NCBI RefSeq assembly: GCF_010726645.1
Contig: NZ_AP022563.1
Location: 62,001-126,000, forward strand
From: Mycolicibacterium duvalii
Lineage (GTDB): Bacteria; Actinomycetota; Actinomycetes; Mycobacteriales; Mycobacteriaceae
Direction: 5' to 3'
Length of the DNA: 64,000 bases
The stretch's first letter is position 1; every line of letters begins with the position of its first letter. The position numbers and the translations under genes were made by a program. The notes under the pieces are model-generated. The model had not been told where the DNA came from and searched no databases. It saw nothing but the letters and a program-made list of their open reading frames with translations. Positions 30,448-39,787 of this stretch are shown here, piece after piece.

Positions 30448-33351
30448 CTACCACCCCTCGGTCAACACGCGGTCGAGGGTGTCGACGTAGAAGTCGGCGG
30501 CCTCGATGTCGATGCACAGCGGCGGCTTCGTCTTGAGGATGTTCTGGTGGTCACCGGTCGGCTGGATGACCACGCCGAGCTCGAGCATCCGGTCGCAGAT
30601 GGCCGCGGTCTCGCGGGTCGCCGGCGCCAGCGTCTCCCGGTCGCGCACCAGCTCGACGCCCAGGTAGAGCCCAAAGCCGTGAACGGTCCCGACCAACGGA
30701 TGGCGCTCACCCAGCGCGGCGAGACGGGCCTTCAGATGGGCGCCGACCCGGCGGGCGTTGTCCTGCAACCGTTCCTCGGCGAGGACGTCGAGGACGGTCA
30801 GACCGATCGCGCACGACAGCGGGCTGCCGCCGGTGGAGGAGAAGAAGTACCCTTCGCGGGCGAATGCGTCGGCCACCGCCCTGCTGGTGATCACCGCGCC
30901 GAGCGGATACCCGTTGCCCGTGGACTTGGCCACCGACACGATGTCGGGGACTGCCTGCTGTTGTTCGAACCCCCAGAACCAGTCACCGAGCCGGCCGTAC
31001 CCGACCTGGACCTCGTCGGAGATCGCCAGCCCACCGCAGGCGCGCACCGCGGCGTACAGCTGGTTCAGGTATCCGTCGGGCAGCGCCATTCCGCCGGCGT
31101 TGCCGTATACCGACTCGCAGATGAATGCCGCCGGCGCCCGGCCGGTGGCGGTCAGCGTCTCGATGCGGGCCACCGCGTCCGGCGCGTACCGCCACGAGTC
31201 CACACCCCGATACTTGCCGCGGAAACTGTTCGGCGAGTCCACGGTGTGCACCCAATCCGGCCGTGTCGCAAGCGCATTGGGGTTGTCGGCGATCGAGGTG
31301 GAGACGGCGTCGGTGCCGTAGGTCCAGCCGTGGTAGGCCTCGCGTACCGCGACGACGTCTCGACGTCCGGTCGCGGCGACCGCCAGCCGAATGGCCAGAT
31401 CGCTTGCCTCCGAACCGGAGTTGACCAGGAACACGGTGTCCAGCGGTTCCGGGAGCAGCCGGGCCAATCGCTCGCTGAACTCGACCACCACCCGGTAATT
31501 GAAGCGCGAGTTGGTGTTGAGTCTGCGCAGTTGTCGTGCTGCGGCATCCGCGATTCGGGGGTGCGCGTGGCCGAGTACGGTCACGTTGTTGACCATGTCG
31601 AGGTAACACCGCACATCGGTCGACATCAGGAAATGCCTTCGGCCGCGCTCGATCTGCGGCGGCCGGCGGTAGTAGAACTCCTGCACCGGGGCGAAGCTGG
31701 CGTCGCGGCGCGCCAACAGGTCCTCGCCCGCGGTGCGGGTCAGGGGTGCCAGACCGAGCAGCGGCCGGGGATCGCGCGTGCAGGCCAGCCAGCCCGGTGC
31801 CAGTTCGACGCTGGTGAACGACGGGGCCGGGGGTGCGTCAGCGGGGCGGACCGAGACGTCGAATCGGCCCTGCGCGCGACCCAGCCGCTGACCGGCATGC
31901 ACCGCAGCGGCGGTGATCTCGTCGACGCCGGTGAGGATCATCTCGAAGCCCTCGCCGGACAGCGTCACCGAACCGTCGTCGCCGGTGGCCAGCGACCCGT
32001 CCCACGGCGCGGTGAGCTCGACGGCGTCGGCGGTCCACACCGTCACCCCGGTGGCGACGACGCTGGGGCGGTCCTGGCTGAGCATGGGGGACCGACTGAG
32101 CCGGGGTTCACCGTAGCGGGTCACCACCCACCGGGCGCCCTGGCGCAACGCCGCGGCCGCCGCCGCCTCCTCGACGGCGACGGACAGCTCTGCGGCATCG
32201 TCGTAGACGTCAGCGGTGGTCGAAAGATCAAGTGTGTGTGCGTCTTCCGGGGTCATTGCCAGCAGCGGCGCGGACGCCGGCACGGCGCTCGACGGGGTGC
32301 TCAGGTCGAGGTCGGCCGCGAGCACCCCGGTCATCACCGCTGCCGGCACCGAGGTGGCGAGCTCGAACATCTGCACTTCCTCCGCGGACTGATCGGTCAG
32401 GTAAGCGTTGTCCGGGTCGAGGGCGAGTTGCTGTGCGCCGCTGACAATGAGCACGGCGGCCCGCAGCTCGATCATCGGCCACACCGCGGCGATCTCGGTA
32501 GACGTCAGCGGGCGCAGTGCGTGGAATGCGCGCACCGCCGGCAGAATCGACGTCGGCCGCGCGCCGGGGTGGCCCAGCACCGAGGCCGCGCCGATGGCCA
32601 GTTCGGACACCGCCCAGGTGGTCGTCAGGTCACCGAAATCGATGACGCCGTCGGGTCGAGGCGGTTCGGTGCCCACCGACACTACGACGTTGGCATCGGT
32701 GAGGTCGAGATGCACGGCCTGCCGGGGCAGGCCGACGTCGAGCGCCGCGAGCTGCGACCCTGCCCGCGCACCGGCCTCGACGAGCCGTCGCCGTAGATCG
32801 GCGTCGCCGACATGCCTGGCCAGCCGGTCGACGACCTGGCTCCCGAAACGCAGATCCCACTGAAGCGTTCGCGCCAGGCCGGGATGGCTGAACTCGGCCA
32901 GCGCCCGGCTGACCCGGCCGGCCACCTCGCCGAGACCGGCGACCGCCGAGTCGGACAGGTAGCCGGAGTCCTGCAGCGTGCCGCCCGGCAGGAAACGCAG
33001 CAGACGTACGTAGGCGGTGCCGTCGGCCAGATCGGGTACCGCGGTGAGTGTCTCGCCGGCGGCGTTGGGCAACGGCACGCAGATGCGCAAGTTCGGCTCG
33101 GCCGCGGCAAGGTGTGCGGCGGCGGCATCCTGGGCGAGCAGTTCGGTGCGGGTGAAGACCGGGTTGGCGATCTTGAGCACACCGAGCACGTCGCCGCCGT
33201 CTGCGGTGACGACGAAGTTCTTGTCCTGCTGGCTGCCCAAGGAGACCGCGCGGGCGGTCATCTTGTAATAGGTCGCCAGAATGTGCTCGGCCTGGGATTC
33301 GCTCACCCGAGGAGCGGGCAGCTCGGGCCGGGCGAGAAAGTCGAATCCCAT
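30448..33351 (-). CDS. Fusion of phosphotransferase-like, M23-like and class III aminotransferase domains
   Basis: A 967-aa three-domain protein. The first 300 residues resemble APH/choline-kinase-like phosphotransferases, with HLDLTDANVVV as the catalytic-loop equivalent and VIDFGDL as the metal loop. The middle (about 380-530) has the beta pattern of a degenerate LytM/M23 domain (ELTAPWDGSLATGDDGSV, VHAGQRLG). The last 420 residues are a class III PLP aminotransferase with SGSEASDLAIRLA, ISDEVQVGYGR and the PLP Lys in VAKSTGNGYPLG. Similar fusions exist in other bacteria. ATG 33351 is chosen; it lies 13 bp after the alpha/beta hydrolase stop. Physiological substrate unknown. Confidence 0.85.
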   Translation of the reverse strand: MGFDFLARPELPAPRVSESQAEHILATYYKMTARAVSLGSQQDKNFVVTADGGDVLGVLKIANPVFTRTELLAQDAAAAHLAAAEPNLRICVPLPNAAGETLTAVPDLADGTAYVRLLRFLPGGTLQDSGYLSDSAVAGLGEVAGRVSRALAEFSHPGLARTLQWDLRFGSQVVDRLARHVGDADLRRRLVEAGARAGSQLAALDVGLPRQAVHLDLTDANVVVSVGTEPPRPDGVIDFGDLTTTWAVSELAIGAASVLGHPGARPTSILPAVRAFHALRPLTSTEIAAVWPMIELRAAVLIVSGAQQLALDPDNAYLTDQSAEEVQMFELATSVPAAVMTGVLAADLDLSTPSSAVPASAPLLAMTPEDAHTLDLSTTADVYDDAAELSVAVEEAAAAAALRQGARWVVTRYGEPRLSRSPMLSQDRPSVVATGVTVWTADAVELTAPWDGSLATGDDGSVTLSGEGFEMILTGVDEITAAAVHAGQRLGRAQGRFDVSVRPADAPPAPSFTSVELAPGWLACTRDPRPLLGLAPLTRTAGEDLLARRDASFAPVQEFYYRRPPQIERGRRHFLMSTDVRCYLDMVNNVTVLGHAHPRIADAAARQLRRLNTNSRFNYRVVVEFSERLARLLPEPLDTVFLVNSGSEASDLAIRLAVAATGRRDVVAVREAYHGWTYGTDAVSTSIADNPNALATRPDWVHTVDSPNSFRGKYRGVDSWRYAPDAVARIETLTATGRAPAAFICESVYGNAGGMALPDGYLNQLYAAVRACGGLAISDEVQVGYGRLGDWFWGFEQQQAVPDIVSVAKSTGNGYPLGAVITSRAVADAFAREGYFFSSTGGSPLSCAIGLTVLDVLAEERLQDNARRVGAHLKARLAALGERHPLVGTVHGFGLYLGVELVRDRETLAPATRETAAICDRMLELGVVIQPTGDHQNILKTKPPLCIDIEAADFYVDTLDRVLTEGW

Positions 33352-33364
33352 CAGTGACGCGAAG

Positions 33365-34240
33365 TCATTGCCGCAGCACGAAATCGACGACGACATCGGA
33401 GAAGGCGTCGTTGTCGTCACCGGCGGCGGTGTGGCCTGCGCCCGAGAGTTCGGCGAACTCGGCCGACGGCACCTTGGCCAGGAAGTCGGTGACGGCCTCT
33501 TCGCTGACCACGTCGGAGAGCTTGCCGCGGATCAACAGAATCGGGATGGTCAGCTCGATGGCGGCCTGCTCGAGCAGTTCCACCCGGACGAACGGATCCT
33601 CGTTCGGCTTGGTCAGGAACGCCGGGTCCCAGTGCCAGTACCACCGGCCGTCGCGCCACCTCAGGTTCTTCTTCAGCCCTTCGGGGCTTCGCGGCTTGGT
33701 GCGGTAGGGCAGATAGGCGGCGACCGCGTCGGCGGCGTCCTCCAGTGTCTCGAAGCCGTCGATGTTGCTGAACATGAAGTCCCGGATGCGCGCGCTGCCC
33801 TCCTTCTCGTAGCGCGGTACCACGTCGACGAGCACGAGTCGGCAGACCCGGTCGGGGCCGGCCCTGCGGGCGGTCAGGATGCCGGTCAGTCCGCCCATGC
33901 TCGCCCCGATCAGCACCGTCGGGCGTCCGATCCGGTCGAGCACCGACAGCGTGTCGGCGCACAGCGCCTCCACGGTGTACTCGGCGGTGGGGGAGCGGTC
34001 GCTGTCGCCGTGCCCGCGGCTGTCCAGTGCGACGACGTGCAGTCCGCGGCCGGCCAGGATCTGTCCGGTCTTCTTCCAGGAGTGCCGGTTCTGGCCGCCG
34101 CCGTGCAGCATCAACACCGACGGTTGCGTCGCGTCGAAGTCGGGGGTCGCCGCCGGGTTGTTCCATTCGTCGGCGGCCAGCGTCAAGTCATCGGCGCCGC
34201 GGAAGGTCGTGATCGTCGGCTCGCTGCGGGTGCTACTCAC
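33365..34240 (-). CDS. Alpha/beta hydrolase
   Basis: A 291-aa hydrolase with the oxyanion HGGGQN motif, the nucleophile elbow GASMGG (Ser near residue 113), the acid in IRGKLSDVV, and the His in GAGHTAAGD. Domain size is standard. A cap insertion follows the elbow. Ester or epoxide hydrolysis is possible; the class is not decided. It is followed within 13 bp by the fusion aminotransferase, so both are likely co-transcribed, and it diverges from a TetR regulator 100 bp away. Confidence 0.87.
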   Translation of the reverse strand: MSSTRSEPTITTFRGADDLTLAADEWNNPAATPDFDATQPSVLMLHGGGQNRHSWKKTGQILAGRGLHVVALDSRGHGDSDRSPTAEYTVEALCADTLSVLDRIGRPTVLIGASMGGLTGILTARRAGPDRVCRLVLVDVVPRYEKEGSARIRDFMFSNIDGFETLEDAADAVAAYLPYRTKPRSPEGLKKNLRWRDGRWYWHWDPAFLTKPNEDPFVRVELLEQAAIELTIPILLIRGKLSDVVSEEAVTDFLAKVPSAEFAELSGAGHTAAGDDNDAFSDVVVDFVLRQ

Positions 34241-34340
34241 AGGCGTCCTCTCGGCTCGATACCGCGATCACGTTACTGCGCACGCGACTCGTCGGCGGTT
34301 CGGGGCAACCGCCGGTGCCCGGCAGCCTAAATTGTCGGAC

Positions 34341-34949
34341 GTGCAAAAAAATCTCGCGGGGGATCGGGAGCGCACGGCCATCATCGAAGCCGCCTACCGC
34401 TGCCTGGCGCAGCCGCACGACCGGCCGATCCGGATGTCGACCATCCTGGGTCGTTCCGGACTGTCGAGCCGGGCTTTCTACCGGCACTTCTCGTCGAAGG
34501 ACGACCTGTTCCTGGCGTTGCTGCAGCAGGAGTGCGACGCGCTGACCGCCCGGCTGGACCGGATCGTCGAGGACGGCGTCGGAAGTCCGGCCGACCAGCT
34601 GTCGTCCTGGATCGCGACGATGTTCGACGCCGTGGCCGACCCGCAACGGCTGATGCACTTCGCGGTGGCCGACTCCGACGAGGTGCGCGCCGCCAAGGGG
34701 TACCGCGAAGCGCGGGAGCGCTTCCACGACGAGCGGGAGCGGTCGCTGGCCGAGATCCTCTCCCGCGGGCGGCGAGACGGCACCCTGCCGCTCGCCGACC
34801 CCGGGATCGATGCGCTGGCCATCAGTGCGCTGGTCAGCCGTGTCATCACCGGGCAGAAGGTCGAGGACCGCCAGGCCTTCGCGCATGCCCGAACCCGGGT
34901 CACCGAGTTCGCGCTGCGCGCGGTGGGCGCGCTCGGCGCCGGCCGATGA
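34341..34949 (+). CDS. TetR-family transcriptional regulator
   Basis: A 202-aa regulator. The HTH is in TAIIEAAYRCLA...IRMSTILGRSGLSSRAFYRHFSSKDDLFLALL, a standard TetR N-terminus ending with YRHFSSKDDL. The helical C-terminal ligand domain follows. GTG 34341 is preferred; TTG 34332 is also in frame. It is divergent from the alpha/beta hydrolase-aminotransferase pair, which it probably controls. No palindrome long enough to be the operator was picked out in the 100-bp gap. Confidence 0.88.
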   Translation: MQKNLAGDRERTAIIEAAYRCLAQPHDRPIRMSTILGRSGLSSRAFYRHFSSKDDLFLALLQQECDALTARLDRIVEDGVGSPADQLSSWIATMFDAVADPQRLMHFAVADSDEVRAAKGYREARERFHDERERSLAEILSRGRRDGTLPLADPGIDALAISALVSRVITGQKVEDRQAFAHARTRVTEFALRAVGALGAGR

Positions 34950-35006
34950 GTTCGCGGGCCGGCGGTGGTCTGCACCACCGGCAGCACCATCGACGAGGAG
35001 GCCATC

Positions 35007-35480
35007 ATGCCCGCCATCACGCCGTCCCTGTGGTTCGACGACAATCTGACCGACGCCATCGAGTTCTACACCGCCGTTTTTCCGAACTCATCGGTCGAAC
35101 GCGTCGACCGCTACACCGATGCGGGGCCCGGCGTGCCCGGTGAGGTGGTCTCGGCACTGTTCACCCTCGACGGCCAGCGCTTCATCGGGATCAACGGCGG
35201 GCCGGTGTTCGCGTTCACCGAGGCGGTGTCGTTCACCGTGGACTGCGCCGACCAGGCCGAGGTCGACTACTACTGGGATCGGCTGGTCGACGGCGGTCAG
35301 GAGTCGCAGTGCGGCTGGCTCAAGGACCGCTTCGGCTTGAGCTGGCAGATCGTGCCGAGCCGCCTGACGGAACTGACCGGTGACCCCGACCCGGCCCGCG
35401 CCGCGGCTGCCACCAAGGCCATGCTCGGCATGCGCAAGATCGTCATCGCCGAACTCGAGGACGCGGTCGCCGGCCTCTGA
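35007..35480 (+). CDS. VOC/PhnB-like (glyoxalase fold) protein
   Basis: A 157-aa protein with PhnB-type sequence: TPSLWFDDNLTDAIEFYTAVF, later GVPGEVVSALFTLDGQRFIGINGG, and a final segment CGWLKDRFGLSWQIVPSRL that is diagnostic of this group. Members are often named 3-demethylubiquinone methyltransferase-like, but methyl transfer is not supported by the fold, and the actual reaction is unknown. It follows the TetR gene by 57 bp on the same strand. ATG 35007. Confidence 0.85.
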   Translation: MPAITPSLWFDDNLTDAIEFYTAVFPNSSVERVDRYTDAGPGVPGEVVSALFTLDGQRFIGINGGPVFAFTEAVSFTVDCADQAEVDYYWDRLVDGGQESQCGWLKDRFGLSWQIVPSRLTELTGDPDPARAAAATKAMLGMRKIVIAELEDAVAGL

Positions 35481-35511
35481 CCACCCGCGTGCGGTCGCGC
35501 GGCAGTATTTG

Positions 35512-35539
35512 TTGGCGCGTCAGTTTTCGTTGATATACG
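35512..35539 (+). promoter_or_regulatory. Promoter candidate for the mce operon
   Basis: TTGGCG (35512-35517) and TATACG (35534-35539) are 16 bases apart in the 163-bp gap before yrbEA. No other strong element is seen. This is a consensus-style guess. Confidence 0.3.
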
Positions 35540-35643
35540 GTTCTGCGCGTCCTCGCATGTGTAACCTCAGCCCCACTTATCGAGACCAGGCCGGTTGTGG
35601 GAGGACTGTGACGGTGAGGTGCACGCGAGGAAGGACCCGGTAG

Positions 35644-36411
35644 ATGGTCGCTTCCGACGTGATCGCCAAACCTGTGCGTGCTTTCGGTGGTTTCTACTCG
35701 ATGGCACTGGACACGTTCGTGGCGATGTTCCAGCCGCCGTTCGCGTGGCGCGAGTTCATCGCGCAGGCCTGGTTCGTCGCGCGGGTGTCGATTCTGCCGA
35801 CGCTGCTGCTGACCATTCCCTACACCGTGCTGCTCACGTTCATCACGACGATTCTGCTGACCGAGATCGGCGCTGCCGACTTCTCGGGGACCGGTGCCTC
35901 GCTCGGCACGGTCCGCCAGATCGGACCCATCGTGACGGTGCTGGTGGTCGCCGGCGCTGGTGCGACGGCGATGTGTGCCGATTTGGGCGCCCGCACCATC
36001 CGCGAGGAACTCGACGCGCTGCGGGTGATGGGCATCAATCCCATTCAGGCGCTTGTGGTTCCCCGGGTGCTGGCCGCCATGGTGGTGTCATTGGCGCTCT
36101 CGGCGACGGTGATTCTCGTGGGTCTGTCGGGTGCGTACCTATTCGTGGTGTACATCCAGAACGTGTCGCCGGGCGCGTTCGCGGCAGGGCTGACGCTGAT
36201 CATCGGCGCCACCGACGTGATCATCGCGCTGATAAAGGCGGCACTGTTCGGACTCTCGGCCGGTTTGATCGCCTGCTACAAGGGGATCTCCGTGCGCGGC
36301 GGCCCGGCCGGGGTCGGCAACGCGGTCAACGAGACCGTGGTGTTCACCTTCATGGCGTTGTTCGCGATCAACATAGTCGCCACCGCCGTAGCGATCAAGA
36401 TCACGCTATGA
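35644..36411 (+). CDS. yrbEA: MlaE/YrbE-family ABC permease, Mce operon subunit A
   Basis: A 255-aa permease of the YrbE type with about five to six membrane helices. It carries the family motif GARTIREELDALRVMGINPIQALVVPR, which couples to the ATPase, and ends with GGPAGVGNAVNETVV. In mycobacterial Mce systems YrbEA and YrbEB pair as the inner-membrane permease energised by MceG, encoded elsewhere. The gene opens a ten-gene run and its stop overlaps yrbEB (ATGA). The operon number (mce1-mce8 and so on) cannot be fixed from sequence by eye. Confidence 0.93.
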   Translation: MVASDVIAKPVRAFGGFYSMALDTFVAMFQPPFAWREFIAQAWFVARVSILPTLLLTIPYTVLLTFITTILLTEIGAADFSGTGASLGTVRQIGPIVTVLVVAGAGATAMCADLGARTIREELDALRVMGINPIQALVVPRVLAAMVVSLALSATVILVGLSGAYLFVVYIQNVSPGAFAAGLTLIIGATDVIIALIKAALFGLSAGLIACYKGISVRGGPAGVGNAVNETVVFTFMALFAINIVATAVAIKITL

Positions 36412-37262
36412 CGGTCTCGAAGCCACATTCCCAGTTCCCCTGGCTCAAGGGGCAGTTCGCCCGTGTCGCAGACCCGTGGAACCACATCGGGACCCAGACG
36501 AAGTTCTACGGCCGCACCCTGCGCTCCGTCGGTTACGTCTTCACCCATTACGGCGTGGAGCTGATCCGGATCATCGCGCAGATGGGCCTCGGCGCGGGCG
36601 CGCTGATCGTCATCGGTGGCACGGTCGCGGTCGTCGGGTTCCTGACGGTCACCACCGGGGCGTTGGTGGCGGTCCAGGGTTACAGCGACTTCTCCGAACT
36701 CGGTGTAGAGGCGCTGACGGGCTTCGTTTCGGCGTATTTCAACACTCGGCTGATCGCCCCCGCGACCACCGCGATTGCCCTGTCGGCCACGATCGGCGCC
36801 GGCGCCACCGCCCAACTGGGCGCCATGCGGATCAACGAGGAGATCGACGCTCTCGAGGTCATGGGTATCCGCAGTATTGCGTTCCTCGCATCGAGCCGGG
36901 TGATCGCCGGCTTCGTCGTGGTGATCCCGCTGTACTGCGTCGGTGTGTTGATGGCGTTCTGGGCCGCACGGTTCGGAACCACTGTGATCTACGGTCAGTC
37001 GGCCGGCGTGTACGACCACTACTTCAAGACGTTCCTTGCCCCCACCGACCTGATGTGGTCGTTCGGGCAGTCCATCGCGCTGTCGGTGATCATCATGCTC
37101 GTGCACACCTACTACGGCTACACCGCGCGCGGCGGGCCCGCCGGCGTCGGGGAGGCCGTCGGACGGGCGGTGCGCACCTCCTTGATCGTCTCGGCGTTCG
37201 TTCTGGTCATGCTCTCTCTGGCCGTGTACGGCCAGTCCGGCAACTTCAACCTGGCAGGTTGA
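36408..37262 (+). CDS. yrbEB: MlaE/YrbE-family ABC permease, Mce operon subunit B
   Basis: A 284-aa partner permease. After a 45-residue amphipathic N-terminus it has the helices and the conserved GAQLGAMRINEEIDALEVMG-like segment (here GATAQLGAMRINEEIDALEV) and near the end YTARGGPAGVGEAVGRAV, which matches the coupling end of YrbEA. ATG 36408 overlaps the previous stop. With YrbEA it forms the channel through which the Mce hexamer delivers lipid substrates into the cell. Confidence 0.93.
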   Translation: MTVSKPHSQFPWLKGQFARVADPWNHIGTQTKFYGRTLRSVGYVFTHYGVELIRIIAQMGLGAGALIVIGGTVAVVGFLTVTTGALVAVQGYSDFSELGVEALTGFVSAYFNTRLIAPATTAIALSATIGAGATAQLGAMRINEEIDALEVMGIRSIAFLASSRVIAGFVVVIPLYCVGVLMAFWAARFGTTVIYGQSAGVYDHYFKTFLAPTDLMWSFGQSIALSVIIMLVHTYYGYTARGGPAGVGEAVGRAVRTSLIVSAFVLVMLSLAVYGQSGNFNLAG

Positions 37263-37263
37263 C

Positions 37264-38712
37264 ATGGACCCCAACGAAGAAGGCTTGCATCCCGCCTGGT
37301 GGACGCTGATCCTCCTGTTCATCACCGTCGTCGCCATCTGGCTGACGTATTCGCTGTTTTTCGGCACGTTCAAGTCGCACGAGACTGTGACGCTGGCCTC
37401 CGACCGCGCCGGCCTGGTGATGGACACCAACGCGAAGGTCAAGCTACGCGGCGTGCAGGTGGGGCGGGTCGCCGACATCCAGGGCGGCAGCCAACCGGTG
37501 TCGTTGAAGCTGGAGATCGACAGCGACAAGGTCAAGTACATTCCGGCCAACATCGAGGGGCGGATCCGGGCAACGACGGTGTTCGGTGCCAAGTTCGTCG
37601 ACCTGGTCTATCCCGAAGATCCTCAGGGCCAGCTGCAGCCCGGCCAGGTGATCATCTCGCAGAACGTCACCGTCGAAGCCAACACCGTCTTCCAGAACGT
37701 CGTCGACATCATCGACCGGATCGACGTCGCCAAGCTCAACAGCACGTTGTCGGCGCTCGCCGACGGGGTTCGCGGTCAGGGTGAGCGCATCGGTCAGGCC
37801 ACCACCGACGCCAATCAGGTGCTGCTCGCGCTGAACCCGCGCAACGAGACGATCGGCGAGAACTGGGTCGCACTGCGCGATTTCAACGACACCTACAGCG
37901 CTGCCGCGCAGGACATCCTGACCGCCCTCGACGCGCTCAGTACGACCAGCACGACGATCGCCGGGCGCGCCACCCAGTTGGATGCGTTGCTGCTGGCCAC
38001 CACGGGGTTGTCCAACAGCGGCATCAGCCTGCTGGCGCCGAACCAGGCGAACCTCATCAGAGCCATCAATGTGCTGGAGCCGACGACGAGCCTGCTGTAC
38101 AAGTACAGCCCGGAGTACACCTGCCTGCTGACGGGCGCGAAGACGCTGCTGGACACCGGCGGCTACGACGCACCCGGCGGCAACGGGCGAACCCTGGTGC
38201 TCGACGTCGGACTGTCCCTGGGCGACGACCCGTACCGTTACCCGAACCATCTGCCGATCATTGGCGCCAAGGGCGGTCCCGGCGGTAAGCCGGGGTGCGG
38301 TTCGCTGCCCGACGTGGCGAAGAACTGGCCGGTCCGAAACCTCGTCACCAACACCGGCTTCGGCACCGGCATCGACTGGCGGCCGAACCCGGGCATCGGC
38401 TTCCCGGGCTGGGCGAACTACCTGCCCACTACCCGCGCGGTGCCCGAGCCGCCGAGCATTCGCAACCTCTTCGGGGGACCCGCGATCGGCCCGATTCCCT
38501 ACCCTGGCGCGCCCGCCTACGGTGCGGACCTGTACGCACCGGACGGCACGCCGCTGTGGCCGGGGCTGCCACCGGCACCCCCGCCGGGCGCGCCGCGCGA
38601 CCCGGGGCCGACGCCGGGTTCCGAGCCGTTCATCGTCGCGAATCCCGCGCAGATGCAGCCGACGCCACTACCTCCGGTCCCGTTGCCGCGCGAGGCCGCC
38701 CCGTCCCCATGA
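37264..38712 (+). CDS. mceA: Mce family protein, MceA position
   Basis: A 482-aa protein with an N-terminal membrane anchor (residues 13-34), an MCE/MlaD domain (VTLASDRAGLVMDTNAKVKLRGVQVG and VFGAKFVDLVYP), a long helical segment predicted to build the tube, and a Pro-rich, disordered C-terminus after residue 380. A CxxC-free Cys pair (YTCLLTG and KPGCGSL) may form a disulfide. Six such proteins form a periplasmic tunnel for fatty acids or sterols in mycobacteria. It starts one base after the yrbEB stop. Confidence 0.92.
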   Translation: MDPNEEGLHPAWWTLILLFITVVAIWLTYSLFFGTFKSHETVTLASDRAGLVMDTNAKVKLRGVQVGRVADIQGGSQPVSLKLEIDSDKVKYIPANIEGRIRATTVFGAKFVDLVYPEDPQGQLQPGQVIISQNVTVEANTVFQNVVDIIDRIDVAKLNSTLSALADGVRGQGERIGQATTDANQVLLALNPRNETIGENWVALRDFNDTYSAAAQDILTALDALSTTSTTIAGRATQLDALLLATTGLSNSGISLLAPNQANLIRAINVLEPTTSLLYKYSPEYTCLLTGAKTLLDTGGYDAPGGNGRTLVLDVGLSLGDDPYRYPNHLPIIGAKGGPGGKPGCGSLPDVAKNWPVRNLVTNTGFGTGIDWRPNPGIGFPGWANYLPTTRAVPEPPSIRNLFGGPAIGPIPYPGAPAYGADLYAPDGTPLWPGLPPAPPPGAPRDPGPTPGSEPFIVANPAQMQPTPLPPVPLPREAAPSP

Positions 38713-38746
38713 CCGCCACCGAACACGTGAAAGGAGGTGCCCCGCC

Positions 38747-39787
38747 ATGCCCGGTCTGACGACTCAGATTCGGCACGACGCGTGGCGTCTTGCCGTGTTC
38801 CTGACTGTGTGCCTGCTGGGCGTGTTCGGGCTGTTCGCAGTGTTCGGGCAGATGCGGTTCGGGGAGAAGACCCACACCTACAAAGCGGAGTTCACCAATG
38901 TGACCGGGTTGGAGAACGGGGACTTCGTCCGCATCGCCGGCGTCGAGGTGGGTCAGGTCAAAAACGTTGCCATCCAACCTGATACGACGGCGATGGTGGA
39001 ATTCACGGCAGACCAGTCGGTGGTGTTGACCGAAGGCAGCCGAGCCGTCATCCGCTACGACGACCTGATCGGCGGGCGCTACCTCGCGCTGCAGGAGGGC
39101 GCCGGCGCCACCACGACTCTCAAGCCGGGAGCGACGATTCCGCTGGCCCGCACCGCGCCGGCCCTGGATCTCGACGCGCTGATCGGCGGGTTCCGGCCGC
39201 TGTTCCGGGCGCTGGACCCCGAACAGGTCAACGCGCTGTCCGGTCAGCTGATCGCAGCCCTGCAAGGGCAAGGCGGGACGATCAACTCGTTCCTGGCCCA
39301 GACCGCGGCCCTGACGAGCACCCTGGCCGACCGCGATCAGCTGATCGGTCAGGTCATCACCAACCTCAACGTGGTGCTGGGATCGCTGGGTGACCAAAGC
39401 GACCAGTTCGCCACGGCCATCGACGCGCTCGACGGGTTGGTCGCAACGCTGCAGGAGCGCAAGGAAGACGTGGCCACCGGTCTGGCGTACACCGATGCCG
39501 CGGCCTCGAGCATCGAGGATCTGCTGTCGCAGGCACGTCCGCCCCTGGCCAAGACGGTGCGCGAAACCGACCGGACGGCCGCGATCGTGGTGGCCGACCA
39601 CGAGTATTTCGACAACCTGCTCAACACCCTGCCGGACGCATATCAGGCCCTCGCGCGACAAGGCATCTACGGCGACTTCTTCAGCTTCTACCTGTGCGAC
39701 ATCGTGCTGAAGCTCAACGGGAAGGGCGGGCAGCCGGTGTACGTCAAGGTCGCCGGCCAGTCCACCGGGAGGTGCGCGCCCCGATGA
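38747..39787 (+). CDS. mceB: Mce family protein, MceB position
   Basis: A 346-aa protein, the shortest of the six as usual for MceB. Anchor at residues 13-34, MCE domain with FTNVTGLENGDFVRIAGVEVG and YDDLIGGRYLALQEG, then the coiled helix with regular TLADRDQLIGQVI-type heptads and a Cys-containing end (LCDIVLKLNGKGGQP). Start ATG 38747 is supported by a strong AAAGGAGGTG ribosome-binding site seven bases upstream. No Pro-rich tail is present. Confidence 0.92.
   Translation: MPGLTTQIRHDAWRLAVFLTVCLLGVFGLFAVFGQMRFGEKTHTYKAEFTNVTGLENGDFVRIAGVEVGQVKNVAIQPDTTAMVEFTADQSVVLTEGSRAVIRYDDLIGGRYLALQEGAGATTTLKPGATIPLARTAPALDLDALIGGFRPLFRALDPEQVNALSGQLIAALQGQGGTINSFLAQTAALTSTLADRDQLIGQVITNLNVVLGSLGDQSDQFATAIDALDGLVATLQERKEDVATGLAYTDAAASSIEDLLSQARPPLAKTVRETDRTAAIVVADHEYFDNLLNTLPDAYQALARQGIYGDFFSFYLCDIVLKLNGKGGQPVYVKVAGQSTGRCAPR

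Noticed and set aside
38747..39787. Longer mceB start opposite the end of mceA
   Set aside because: A strong Shine-Dalgarno (AAAGGAGGTG) sits seven bases before ATG 38747, and the anchor helix follows directly.
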